Positions 27,845-34,688 of a stretch of 38,369 nt of DNA are shown in pieces; the first letter of the stretch is position 1, and each line of letters begins with the position of its first letter. Below the pieces are notes generated by a model that did not search any database, was not told the origin of the DNA, and was given only the letters and a program-made list of their open reading frames with translations. A program made the translations under genes and the position numbers. The stretch lies in assembly GCA_944389395.1 (NCBI GenBank), contig CALXME010000013.1, forward strand, positions 1 to 38,369, written 5' to 3'. This stretch comes from an uncultured Clostridia bacterium. Its GTDB lineage: Bacteria; Bacillota; Clostridia; TANB77; CAG-508.

Positions 27845-28636
27845 ATGCAAGTGATTACAAGTAAAGATAATGAATTAATAAAACATATTAAAAAATTAAA
27901 AGACAAAAAAGAAAGAGATTTAAGTAATGAGTATATCATTGAAGGAATCAAGCTAATCCAAGAAGCAATACAAGAAAATGCTAAAATAAAACAAATTATT
28001 ATATGCGATGACTGTGAAAAAACAGAAAGTATTCCTAAAGATTTAATGTATGAAATCGCAAAACAAGAGTGTATCTATGTTACCAATAAAATTTTTGAAA
28101 CTATTACAGAAGTAATGAACCCACAAGGAATTTTAGCCATTATAGAAAAACAAAGTAAAGAGATACAAATAGATGATAAACAAGACATTATTTTAGCATT
28201 AGATGATATCCAAGACCCAGGAAACTTAGGAACTATTTTAAGAACGGCAGATAGCATTGGATTAACACAAATATTAGTATCAAAAGGAACCGCAGATTGT
28301 TACAACCCTAAAGTAGTACGCTCTACCATGGGAGCCATTTTCAGAGTAAAAATAATCGAATGTGAGGACTTAGTAAAAACTTTAAAAGAAATCAAAAAAC
28401 ATAAATTTGAAATAGTAGTTTCTTCCTTGCAAACAGATAATAGCATATATGATATTAACTATCATAAAAAAGTAATTGTAATTGGAAACGAAGCAAATGG
28501 TGTTAAAAAAGAAATTCAAGATTTAGCAGATAAAAAAATAAAAATACCAATGCTGGGAAAAACAGAAAGTTTAAATGCATCTGTTGCAACAGGAATTATT
28601 TTATATGAATATGTAAGGCAAAAATTAGCAAAATAG
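27845..28636 (+). CDS. SpoU/TrmH family RNA 2'-O-methyltransferase
   Basis: 263 residues. N-terminal L30e-like substrate domain (about 1-95) followed by a SPOUT knot domain with DDIQDPGNLGTILRTADSIG (motif 1), VIGNEANGVKKEI (motif 2) and SLNASVATGIILYEY (motif 3). It methylates ribose 2'-OH in rRNA or tRNA; the target is not clear (RlmB/TsnR-like). ATG follows AGAGGA. The trmL gene, also SPOUT class, follows 17 bases later. Confidence 0.9.
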   Translation: MQVITSKDNELIKHIKKLKDKKERDLSNEYIIEGIKLIQEAIQENAKIKQIIICDDCEKTESIPKDLMYEIAKQECIYVTNKIFETITEVMNPQGILAIIEKQSKEIQIDDKQDIILALDDIQDPGNLGTILRTADSIGLTQILVSKGTADCYNPKVVRSTMGAIFRVKIIECEDLVKTLKEIKKHKFEIVVSSLQTDNSIYDINYHKKVIVIGNEANGVKKEIQDLADKKIKIPMLGKTESLNASVATGIILYEYVRQKLAK

Positions 28637-28653
28637 AAGGAAAGTGAAATAAA

Positions 28654-29160
28654 ATGATAAATATTGTATTAGTCGAACCAGAAATACCTCAAAATACAGG
28701 AAATATTGCAAGAACTTGTGCGATTACAGGAGCAAAATTGCATTTAGTACATCCATTAGGATTTAAAATAAATGAAAAAGCTATCAAAAGAGCAGGATTA
28801 GATTATTGGGATAAACTAGAAATAGAAGAGCATGATTCATTAGAAAAATTTTTAGAAAAATATAAGCCAGAAGAAAATAATATGTTTTTTGCAACCACAA
28901 AAGGAAAGACGAAATATACAGATATAGATTATACAAAAATGGAAGAAGTATTTGTATTATATGGAAAAGAAACTAAAGGATTACCAGAATGGTTATTAGA
29001 AAAATATTTAGATAAAAAAACAATCAGAATTCCTATGCTACCAACTTTAAGGTCTTTAAATTTATCTAATTCTGTTGCCATTATTACTTATGAAATTTTA
29101 AGACAGCAAGATTTTAAAGATTTGCAAGAGGTAAGTACTTATTTTGATGGAAAAAGATAA
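28654..29160 (+). CDS. trmL: tRNA (cytidine/uridine-34 2'-O)-methyltransferase
   Basis: 168 residues, a minimal SPOUT protein of TrmL type. EPEIPQNTGNIARTCAITGA opens the fold, then HPLGF and LDYW, FVLYGKETKGLP and the C-terminal knot IPMLPTLRSLNLSNSVAI. TrmL methylates the wobble ribose of tRNA-Leu species. Ribosome binding site AGAAGGAAAGTG. Probably co-transcribed with the SpoU gene. No clear terminator follows; about 90 bases later a hairpin belonging to a minus-strand unit begins. Confidence 0.95.
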   Translation: MINIVLVEPEIPQNTGNIARTCAITGAKLHLVHPLGFKINEKAIKRAGLDYWDKLEIEEHDSLEKFLEKYKPEENNMFFATTKGKTKYTDIDYTKMEEVFVLYGKETKGLPEWLLEKYLDKKTIRIPMLPTLRSLNLSNSVAIITYEILRQQDFKDLQEVSTYFDGKR

Positions 29161-29221
29161 TTTATGAGCAGAATTTGTAAGTATAAATGGAGCATTATAT
29201 TTATTAAAATAACATATCAAA

Positions 29222-29279
29222 AATCTCCTTTAAAATATATTATGTGCATTATTACAAAAAATATATTTTAGAGGAGATT
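29222..29279 (-). terminator. Terminator of the prepilin-like peptide unit
   Basis: 20-bp stem (29222-29241 with 29260-29279, one G-U), 18-base loop, followed on the minus strand by five T. Its promoter-distal arm overlaps the end of the peptide gene. Confidence 0.6.
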
Positions 29280-29341
29280 GTTATTACTAATGCTATCAAT
29301 GTGATACCTCTCGCATTTTTTAGTCCATTTTTAATCTTCAT
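29252..29341 (-). CDS. 29-residue peptide with prepilin-type N-terminus
   Basis: The peptide begins MKIKNGLKNARGITLIALVITI. The KNARG-ITLIALVITI stretch is the Clostridial form of the type IV prepilin/pseudopilin signal (cleavage after Gly, hydrophobic helix following). It then ends after seven more residues (SSKIYFL) inside a terminator hairpin. The ribosome binding site AAGGAGG lies ten bases before the ATG, and a promoter stands about 140 bases upstream. It is either a pilin gene truncated by insertion of the hairpin or a deliberately short peptide. Expression signals are intact. No prepilin peptidase gene is in the window. Confidence 0.5.
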   Translation of the reverse strand: MKIKNGLKNARGITLIALVITISSKIYFL

Positions 29342-29486
29342 CTTTGATTTTCCTCCTTATCGTTTTTTATCTTTCATTTTCTTTTGCTATTCTTTCCCAT
29401 TTTGTATTTTTTTATTCTTATATTTTATCTTTTGCACCCCCTTATCTCCATATTATGTCTATAAGGTATTACAATTTTACATTTGT

Positions 29487-29515
29487 ATTATAGCAACAAC
29501 AATTTTATTTGTAAA
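29487..29515 (-). promoter_or_regulatory. Promoter of the prepilin-like peptide unit
   Basis: Minus strand TTTACA (plus 29510-29515), 17-base spacer, TATAAT (plus 29487-29492). The leader of about 140 nt is purine-rich with no clear ORF. Confidence 0.5.
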
Positions 29516-29627
29516 TGATTTTCTACCACATTTTTAATGAAATTATCTATCATTATACCAATAACATAATTTATTCTAAGAAAAAATAATTGCTTTTAAA
29601 GATTAAGGGAAAAAATATACAAAGTAC

Positions 29628-29656
29628 TTGAAAAAATTACCAATTCATGTTATAAC
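29628..29656 (+). promoter_or_regulatory. Promoter of the Rpn-type nuclease gene
   Basis: TTGAAA (29628-29633), 17-base spacer, TATAAC (29651-29656). The leader of about 165 nt is A-rich and contains a possible 14-codon ORF starting GTG near 29743. Confidence 0.5.
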
Positions 29657-29826
29657 TAAAACATATCAATCAAAAATATTTTTTTCAAACAAATTTTAAG
29701 TCAAAAAAACCCATGAAAACAAAAAATAAAAAAAGAAAGCAGGTGAATAAAAAAGAAATCTTAATTTTACGTATAAATACATATTGATAAATAAAACAAT
29801 CCAAACTATGATAAGGAGGACAACAT

Positions 29827-30804
29827 TTGAAAATATTCACTTATAAAGACTACATATACAGTATTCATACCTACCGATTACATGCTGTTATGGGAGTAGC
29901 AGAAGATACAGAAGAATATCAAATAGAAACTGAAGAAAGTAAAAGAAGAAAAGAAATACAACAAAAGCATGATAAATTAATAAAAAATATACTAAAAAAT
30001 AAAAAAGAATTTGTTAAATTTATCAATCAATTTTTAAAACCTAAAAAAGAACTAGAAGAAAAAGAATTAGAAAAATACACTAACAGTTATATTAATTATA
30101 AATATAGAAAAAAAGAACCAGATATTGTCTATAAAATAAAAGAAAAACCAATTTATTATCTAATAGAACATCAATCTTCTATAGATTATAATATGCCATA
30201 TCGAATATTAAATTACTGCATTGACATAATGCAAGAATGGATAAAAGCAAAGAAAACAGGAAAAGAAACGCAATATCCAATTGTAATCCCAATTGTTTTA
30301 TACACTGGAAGAAATAAGTGGTCAGTAGTTACTAATTTTGCAGATACACAAATAAAAGAAACAACTTATGGAAGTAATTATATTCATTTATCATATAACT
30401 TAATAGATATCAATAAATATTCTGAACAATATCTTTTAAAAAAAGATAGTATATTTGCTTATTGTATGTTAATAGAAAAAGCTAACGACACAAAGGAATT
30501 ATCAAAAACTATAAAAAAAATATCAAAACATATAACAGAAGAAGAAAGGCTATTAGAAATAGCAGATATTGTACAAGATTTATTTCTTTCGTCACTGGAA
30601 CAAGAAGAAATAAAAAATGAATTAGAAAAGAAAGTAGGTGAGAAAAATATGTTAACTTGGGCAGAAAGAATTGAAGCAGGAGATCAAAAAAGACTAAAAC
30701 AAAAAGAAATACAAGTCAAAAGAGAAATTGGCAAAAGAATGCAAGAGAATGGAGTTAGTATAGAATTAATTGAAGAAATTTTACAATTAAAAATCAAAAA
30801 GTAA
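29827..30804 (+). CDS. Rpn/PD-(D/E)XK nuclease family (transposase_31-like) protein
   Basis: 325 residues. The N-terminal half has the family features: EPDIVYKIKEKPIYYLIEHQ (Asp and the E-x-Q of the PD-(D/E)XK fold), SSIDYNMPYRILNY and IPIVLYTGRNKW. The C-terminal third is a charged helical tail ending ENGVSIELIEEILQL. The family is known as recombination-promoting nucleases, formerly called putative transposases, and often occurs in many variable copies. The start is TTG 29827, ten bases behind ATAAGGAGG; no better ATG exists. Single-gene unit with its own promoter and terminator, typical accessory gene. Confidence 0.85.
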   Translation: MKIFTYKDYIYSIHTYRLHAVMGVAEDTEEYQIETEESKRRKEIQQKHDKLIKNILKNKKEFVKFINQFLKPKKELEEKELEKYTNSYINYKYRKKEPDIVYKIKEKPIYYLIEHQSSIDYNMPYRILNYCIDIMQEWIKAKKTGKETQYPIVIPIVLYTGRNKWSVVTNFADTQIKETTYGSNYIHLSYNLIDINKYSEQYLLKKDSIFAYCMLIEKANDTKELSKTIKKISKHITEEERLLEIADIVQDLFLSSLEQEEIKNELEKKVGEKNMLTWAERIEAGDQKRLKQKEIQVKREIGKRMQENGVSIELIEEILQLKIKK

Positions 30805-30827
30805 AAAGCGAAAAGAAAAATAAAGAG

Positions 30828-30870
30828 GCAGAGTTATTGGAGAAAAAGACCAGTAATTCTGCTTTTTTTG
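30828..30870 (+). terminator. Terminator of the Rpn-type gene
   Basis: 13-bp stem (30828-30840 with 30850-30862, two G-U pairs), 9-base loop, seven T. Confidence 0.85.
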
Positions 30871-30973
30871 ACAACTTTTTTCTAACATAACATAAAATAT
30901 AATAAGACTAGAAATAAAAACAAGATTTAAAAAATAATTTTATCTTGTCTATTTGGAAAGGAATGTTAGAACG

Positions 30974-31735
30974 ATGGAAAAAATATTAGAAGTAAAAAAT
31001 ATCAGCAAGAAATATCAGAATAAAGAAGGAGAACTATTAGCATTAGAAAATATTAATTTTAGAATTCAGAAAGGAGAATTTGTATCTATCATAGGGCCAA
31101 GTGGGTGTGGGAAATCCACATTATTATCCATTATAGCTGGATTAGAAGAAAAAACTACAGGAGAAGTCTACATAGAAGGAGAAAAAGTAGAAGGAATTAC
31201 TGATAAAGTAGGATATATGTTACAAACAGACTGTTTATTAGAATGGAGAAGTATTTTAAGTAATACAATGTTTGGATTAGAAATAAAAGGAAAAAAAGAA
31301 GATAAAATCTATGTAGAAAACCTGCTAAAAAAATATAACTTGTATGATTTTAAAGACAAATATCCATCTGAACTATCAGGAGGAATGAGGCAAAGAGCAG
31401 CACTTATTAGAACACTTGCTATTAAGCCTAAAATTTTATTATTAGACGAAGCTTTTTCAGCATTAGATTATCAAACAAGAATAATGGTGACAAACGATAT
31501 TTACCAAATACTAAGAAAAGAAGGAATTACAGCATTAATTGTAACACATGATATATCAGAAGCAATTAGCATGTCAGATAGAGTGTTAGTATTAAGCCAA
31601 AGACCTGGAACGATAAAAGATATTCACAAAATTGATTTTGATATAGAAAATAGAACTCCAATCAATGTAAGGGAAGAACCTAAATTTAGTAAATATTTCA
31701 ATACTTTATGGAAGGAGTTGAAAGTAGATGAATAA
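30974..31735 (+). CDS. ABC transporter ATPase, nitrate/sulfonate/taurine type
   Basis: 253 residues from ATG 30974; an in-frame TTG at 30953 is upstream of the AAAGGA site. Walker A GPSGCGKST, Q-loop YMLQTDCLLEW, signature LSGGMRQRAAL, Walker B KILLLDEAF and H-loop VTHD are all present. Closest in style to SsuB/TauB/ThiZ-like ATPases. It powers the importer formed with the permease (8-base overlap) and the binding protein. Substrate unknown: this class takes up nitrate, sulfonates, pyrimidine thiamine precursors and similar small molecules. No riboswitch was seen before the operon. Confidence 0.92.
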   Translation: MEKILEVKNISKKYQNKEGELLALENINFRIQKGEFVSIIGPSGCGKSTLLSIIAGLEEKTTGEVYIEGEKVEGITDKVGYMLQTDCLLEWRSILSNTMFGLEIKGKKEDKIYVENLLKKYNLYDFKDKYPSELSGGMRQRAALIRTLAIKPKILLLDEAFSALDYQTRIMVTNDIYQILRKEGITALIVTHDISEAISMSDRVLVLSQRPGTIKDIHKIDFDIENRTPINVREEPKFSKYFNTLWKELKVDE

Positions 31736-32535
31736 AAGTATATCTACAGAAAGAAAAAAATATTTAAAAGCAATTAAAAAAAGAAATTATTTAGTACTTC
31801 TAACACAAATTTTAATATTAGTAGTATTTCTGGGATTATGGGAAATATTAGCAAGGCAAAATATAATAGATAGTTTTATAATGAGCCAACCTAGTAGGAT
31901 TTTAGATACATTTATGAATTTAACATCTAATGATTTATTAAAACATATAGGTGTTACTGTTTACGAAACTATTATTGGATTTTTGTTAGGAACGATTTTA
32001 GGAATAATTATTGCAATTATTTTATGGTGGTCAGATTTTTTATCAAAAGTAGCAGAACCTTATTTAGTCGTATTAAATAGTCTTCCAAAAGTAGCATTAC
32101 GGACCAGTCATTATTATTTGGGTAGGTGCAGGAACTCCTGCAATTATCGTAATGGCAATAGCTATATCTTTAATTGTAACTATATTAGAAAATTTAAATG
32201 GTTTTATGAGAACTGATAAAGAATTAATCAAGATGGCAAGAACATTTCAAGCAAGTAAATGGCAAATATTAACCAAAATTGTAATACCTGCTAATTTATC
32301 AACTTTTATTAATTCTTTAAAAGTAAATATTGGACTTTCTTTAGTTGGTGTTATTTCAGGGGAATTTTTAGTATCCAAAGCTGGATTAGGTTATCTCATT
32401 GTATATGGAGGTCAAGTATTTAAACTAGATTTAGTAATGACAAGTGTTATTATCTTAGGAATTGTAGCAGGATTAATGTATACGGCAGTTTTGCTACTAG
32501 AAAAATGGATATTACATTATAAAAAATTTAAATAA
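31728..32535 (+). CDS. ABC transporter permease (SsuC/NrtB type), read through a +1 frameshift
   Basis: Frame zero gives 124 residues to PKVAL, then the gene continues in +1. Dropping C32100 gives 268 residues, normal for the family, with SLPKVALGPVIIIWVGAG across the joint, the usual conserved segment of these permeases. Membrane segments lie near residues 20-40, 80-100, 128-150, 200-220 and 235-255. The coupling segment is FQASKWQILTKIVIPANL. Start ATG overlaps the ATPase gene; the binding protein follows 58 bases on. No second lesion is visible. Zero-frame translation would end at 32216. Confidence 0.9.
32100..32103 (+). other. Putative +1 frameshift site CGGA (ABC permease)
   Basis: Zero frame GTA GCA TTA CGG A; the expected product continues GGA CCA GTC ATT. 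The skipped base is C32100. Confidence 0.6.
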
Positions 32536-32593
32536 AAGCACACATCTGTAAAATAAACATAAAATATACAAAACAAAAATTAGGAGGTATAAT

Positions 32594-33610
32594 ATGAGCA
32601 AAAGAACAATTACGTATATTGTAATTATAGTGATTATGCTAGCAATAGCAGTAGGAGTATTTATTACTCAAAAGAAAACTAATAATACAGAAGAATTGAA
32701 AACTATAAAAGTAAATGAAGTAACACGTTCTGTATTCTATGCTCCACAATATGTGGCAATTAACAATGGATATTTTAAAGAAAACGGAATGGAAATTGAA
32801 CTTTCTACTGGGCAAGGAGCAGACGCTGTTATGACAGCAGTACTTGCAAACCAATGTGATATCGGATTTGCAGGACCAGAAGCATCTATCTATGTTTATA
32901 ATGAGGGAAAAGAAGATTATACACAAGTATTTGCACAAATGACTAAAAAAGATGGTTCTTTATTAATTGCAAGAAATGAAACTGATAATTTCAGTTGGCA
33001 AGATTTAAAAGGAAAAACAGTAATACCAGGAAGAAAAGGTGGAGTTCCATATATGACCTTAGAATATGTTTTAAGGAAAAATGGAATAGACCCTCAAAAA
33101 GATGTTACACTAGATGATAGTATCAAATTTGACTTAATGGCAGGAGCATTTGCAAGTGGAAATGCAGACTATGTAACACTATTTGAACCAACTGCATCAT
33201 TAACACAGCAAGAAGGAAAAGGATATATAGTAGCCTCTGTTGGTGAAGAAGCGGGAGAAATTCCATATACTGCATATTTTGCAAAGAAAAGTTATATAGA
33301 AAATAATCAAGAAACTATACAAAAATTTACGAATAGCATTTATCAAGGTCAACAATGGGTAAAAGAACATAGTGCTAAAGAAATAGCAGAAGTAATTCAA
33401 GACTTTTTCCCAGATACAGAAATTGAGCTATTATCTTCTGCAATTCAAACTTATAAAGATATTGATGCTTGGAATGATACACCTGTATTAAAACAAGAAA
33501 GTTTTGATAGATTGCAAGAAGTAATGACATTAGCAGGAGAACTATCTAAAAAAGCACCTTATGACCAAATTGTAAATAATGAATTTGCTAATAAAGCTAT
33601 TCAAGAATAG
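32594..33610 (+). CDS. ABC transporter substrate-binding protein (NMT1/SsuA-like)
   Basis: 338 residues. An N-terminal membrane segment (about residues 7-25) without lipobox Cys, so it is either an uncleaved anchor or a signal peptide. It is followed by a periplasmic-binding-protein type II domain: FYAPQYVAINNGYFKENG, NQCDIGFAGPEAS, GKTVIPGRKGGVP and YTAYFAKKSYIENN. This belongs to the NMT1/THI5-like group that binds sulfonates, nitrate or pyrimidines. It delivers substrate to the adjacent permease/ATPase. Ribosome binding site TAGGAGG. Operon ends in a large structured terminator. Confidence 0.92.
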   Translation: MSKRTITYIVIIVIMLAIAVGVFITQKKTNNTEELKTIKVNEVTRSVFYAPQYVAINNGYFKENGMEIELSTGQGADAVMTAVLANQCDIGFAGPEASIYVYNEGKEDYTQVFAQMTKKDGSLLIARNETDNFSWQDLKGKTVIPGRKGGVPYMTLEYVLRKNGIDPQKDVTLDDSIKFDLMAGAFASGNADYVTLFEPTASLTQQEGKGYIVASVGEEAGEIPYTAYFAKKSYIENNQETIQKFTNSIYQGQQWVKEHSAKEIAEVIQDFFPDTEIELLSSAIQTYKDIDAWNDTPVLKQESFDRLQEVMTLAGELSKKAPYDQIVNNEFANKAIQE

Positions 33611-33626
33611 GAAAATCAATAGAGTA

Positions 33627-33716
33627 AAATAAAGCCTTTAATATAAAGTTCACCCACAAATTTTAACTTTTTGTTTGAAATTTAGGTTTCACTTTATACT
33701 GAGGGCTTTATTTTTA
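33627..33716 (+). terminator. Large terminator of the ABC operon
   Basis: Outer stem AAATAAAGCC/GGCTTTATTT with an inner TATAAAGT/ACTTTATA pair and further AT-rich pairing, then T5. Unusually long (about 90 nt). Confidence 0.75.
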
Positions 33717-33794
33717 TAAAACTAGTATATTAGTTTCTAATAAACTAATTAGTTAATTTATAAATAAAAATAAACATATAAATCGAAAAAAGTA

Positions 33795-33823
33795 TTGACA
33801 GCTAGAACTAATAATGTTATATT
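33795..33823 (+). promoter_or_regulatory. Promoter of the XRE regulator
   Basis: TTGACA (33795-33800), 17-base spacer, TATATT (33818-33823). A short inverted repeat TAGTTT-N5-AAACTA lies about 60 bases upstream and could be an operator. Confidence 0.7.
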
Positions 33824-33846
33824 TACTAACAGAAGGAAGTGGTAAC

Positions 33847-34179
33847 ATGCAAATAGATTTTGAAATAATAGGACAAAGATTAAAACAAGCAAGAAAAGCC
33901 AAAGAATATAGTCAAGCTTATGTAGCAGAACAAATAGATGTATCTGTAGTCTATTTAAGCAGAGTAGAAAGAGGAGCATCCAAAATTAATTTAAAAAGAT
34001 TATCTGAACTATGCGATTTGTTAGATATAAGTATGGGAAAGATATTAACTGGAGTAGAAAAAGGCTCTAAACAATATTTAAATGAAGAACTATATGATAT
34101 TATTATGCAATGTTCTCCAGAAAAGCAAAGATTAATATATAAAATTGCCAAAATAGTTTTAGTATCTAATTTTGTGTAA
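33847..34179 (+). CDS. XRE-family helix-turn-helix regulator
   Basis: 110 residues from ATG 33847 behind GAAGGAAGTGG; an earlier ATG at 33814 overlaps the -10 box. The HTH (about residues 8-62) reads IGQRLKQARKAKEYSQAYVA then VSVVYLSRVERG, the standard Cro/C1 fold. The C-terminal part (about 75-110) is helical and may dimerise. It could control itself or the next gene. The next gene has its own promoter 20 bases after the stop. No phage genes are adjacent. Confidence 0.88.
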   Translation: MQIDFEIIGQRLKQARKAKEYSQAYVAEQIDVSVVYLSRVERGASKINLKRLSELCDLLDISMGKILTGVEKGSKQYLNEELYDIIMQCSPEKQRLIYKIAKIVLVSNFV

Positions 34180-34200
34180 ACATCCATAAAAGAAACAAGA

Positions 34201-34229
34201 TTGAAGTTTTATGTAAAATGTGCTATAAT
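34201..34229 (+). promoter_or_regulatory. Promoter of the 101-residue orphan
   Basis: TTGAAG (34201-34206), 17-base spacer, TATAAT (34224-34229). Confidence 0.7.
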
Positions 34230-34262
34230 AAGGGTATCAAAACTACAAAGGAGGTCTATATT

Positions 34263-34568
34263 ATGATGAATAGACGGCAGATTGAAAAAATCACGAAGGA
34301 ATATGCAGAAATGGATGGGATACCAAACGCTATTGTGGTAACAATTCCGGACGGCATGGGCATGACGGATGCATGGTACTTATTAGGAAATTTACGGGTA
34401 AGATTACATCTTGAAAAAACTCCTATTGGAGTTATTATGCAACCTGGTGTATTTATGACTTATGCTCTAAAAGAACGGCTGAAAAAAGACAGTAACTACA
34501 TGGAAGAATTCTTAGACAAAAGTCTAGAATTCGGAAATTCCATCTCTGATGTCTGCATGTTGGCGTAG
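34263..34568 (+). CDS. Small orphan protein, G+C-richer than surroundings
   Basis: 101 residues from the first of two ATGs, behind AAAGGAGGT; an upstream in-frame GTG lies in the promoter. No family recognised. It reads as a soluble alpha/beta protein (NAIVVTIPDGMGMTDAWYLL; TPIGVIMQPGVFMTYALKER) with no membrane segment or metal motif. Codon choice is unlike the neighbours: GGC, CCG, CTG and three CGG codons, none followed by A. It has its own promoter and terminator. Together with the Cys-rich gene at 23.8 kb it looks imported. The context, between an XRE regulator and smc, gives no functional clue. Confidence 0.7.
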   Translation: MMNRRQIEKITKEYAEMDGIPNAIVVTIPDGMGMTDAWYLLGNLRVRLHLEKTPIGVIMQPGVFMTYALKERLKKDSNYMEEFLDKSLEFGNSISDVCMLA

Positions 34569-34579
34569 ACCTGAAGATA

Positions 34580-34605
34580 GCCCACACCTGTGGGCCATTT
34601 TCTTT
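34580..34605 (+). terminator. Terminator after the small orphan
   Basis: GCCCAC/GTGGGC stem with a 4-base loop, then a T-rich tail. Confidence 0.75.
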
Positions 34606-34688
34606 TAACAGTTTTCATGAATTTTTGACACAATTATTTACAAAAAGACAAAAATATTATAAACTAAAGCCAAGAAAGGTGAAAAAAG

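Noticed and set aside
29244..29537. 97-residue very hydrophobic plus-strand ORF
   Set aside because: The Phe/Ile/Tyr-rich sequence is the mirror of an A-rich minus-strand leader; it has no ribosome binding site and overlaps the prepilin-like unit.
30870..30973. Riboswitch before the ABC operon
   Set aside because: Only a short AT-rich hairpin (ACAAGAT/ATCTTGT) is present; none of the conserved riboswitch cores I know are seen.
14351..32535. Calling the three frameshifted genes pseudogenes
   Set aside because: Each has exactly one lesion of the same kind, no stop codons or further indels in the corrected frame, and intact operon partners.
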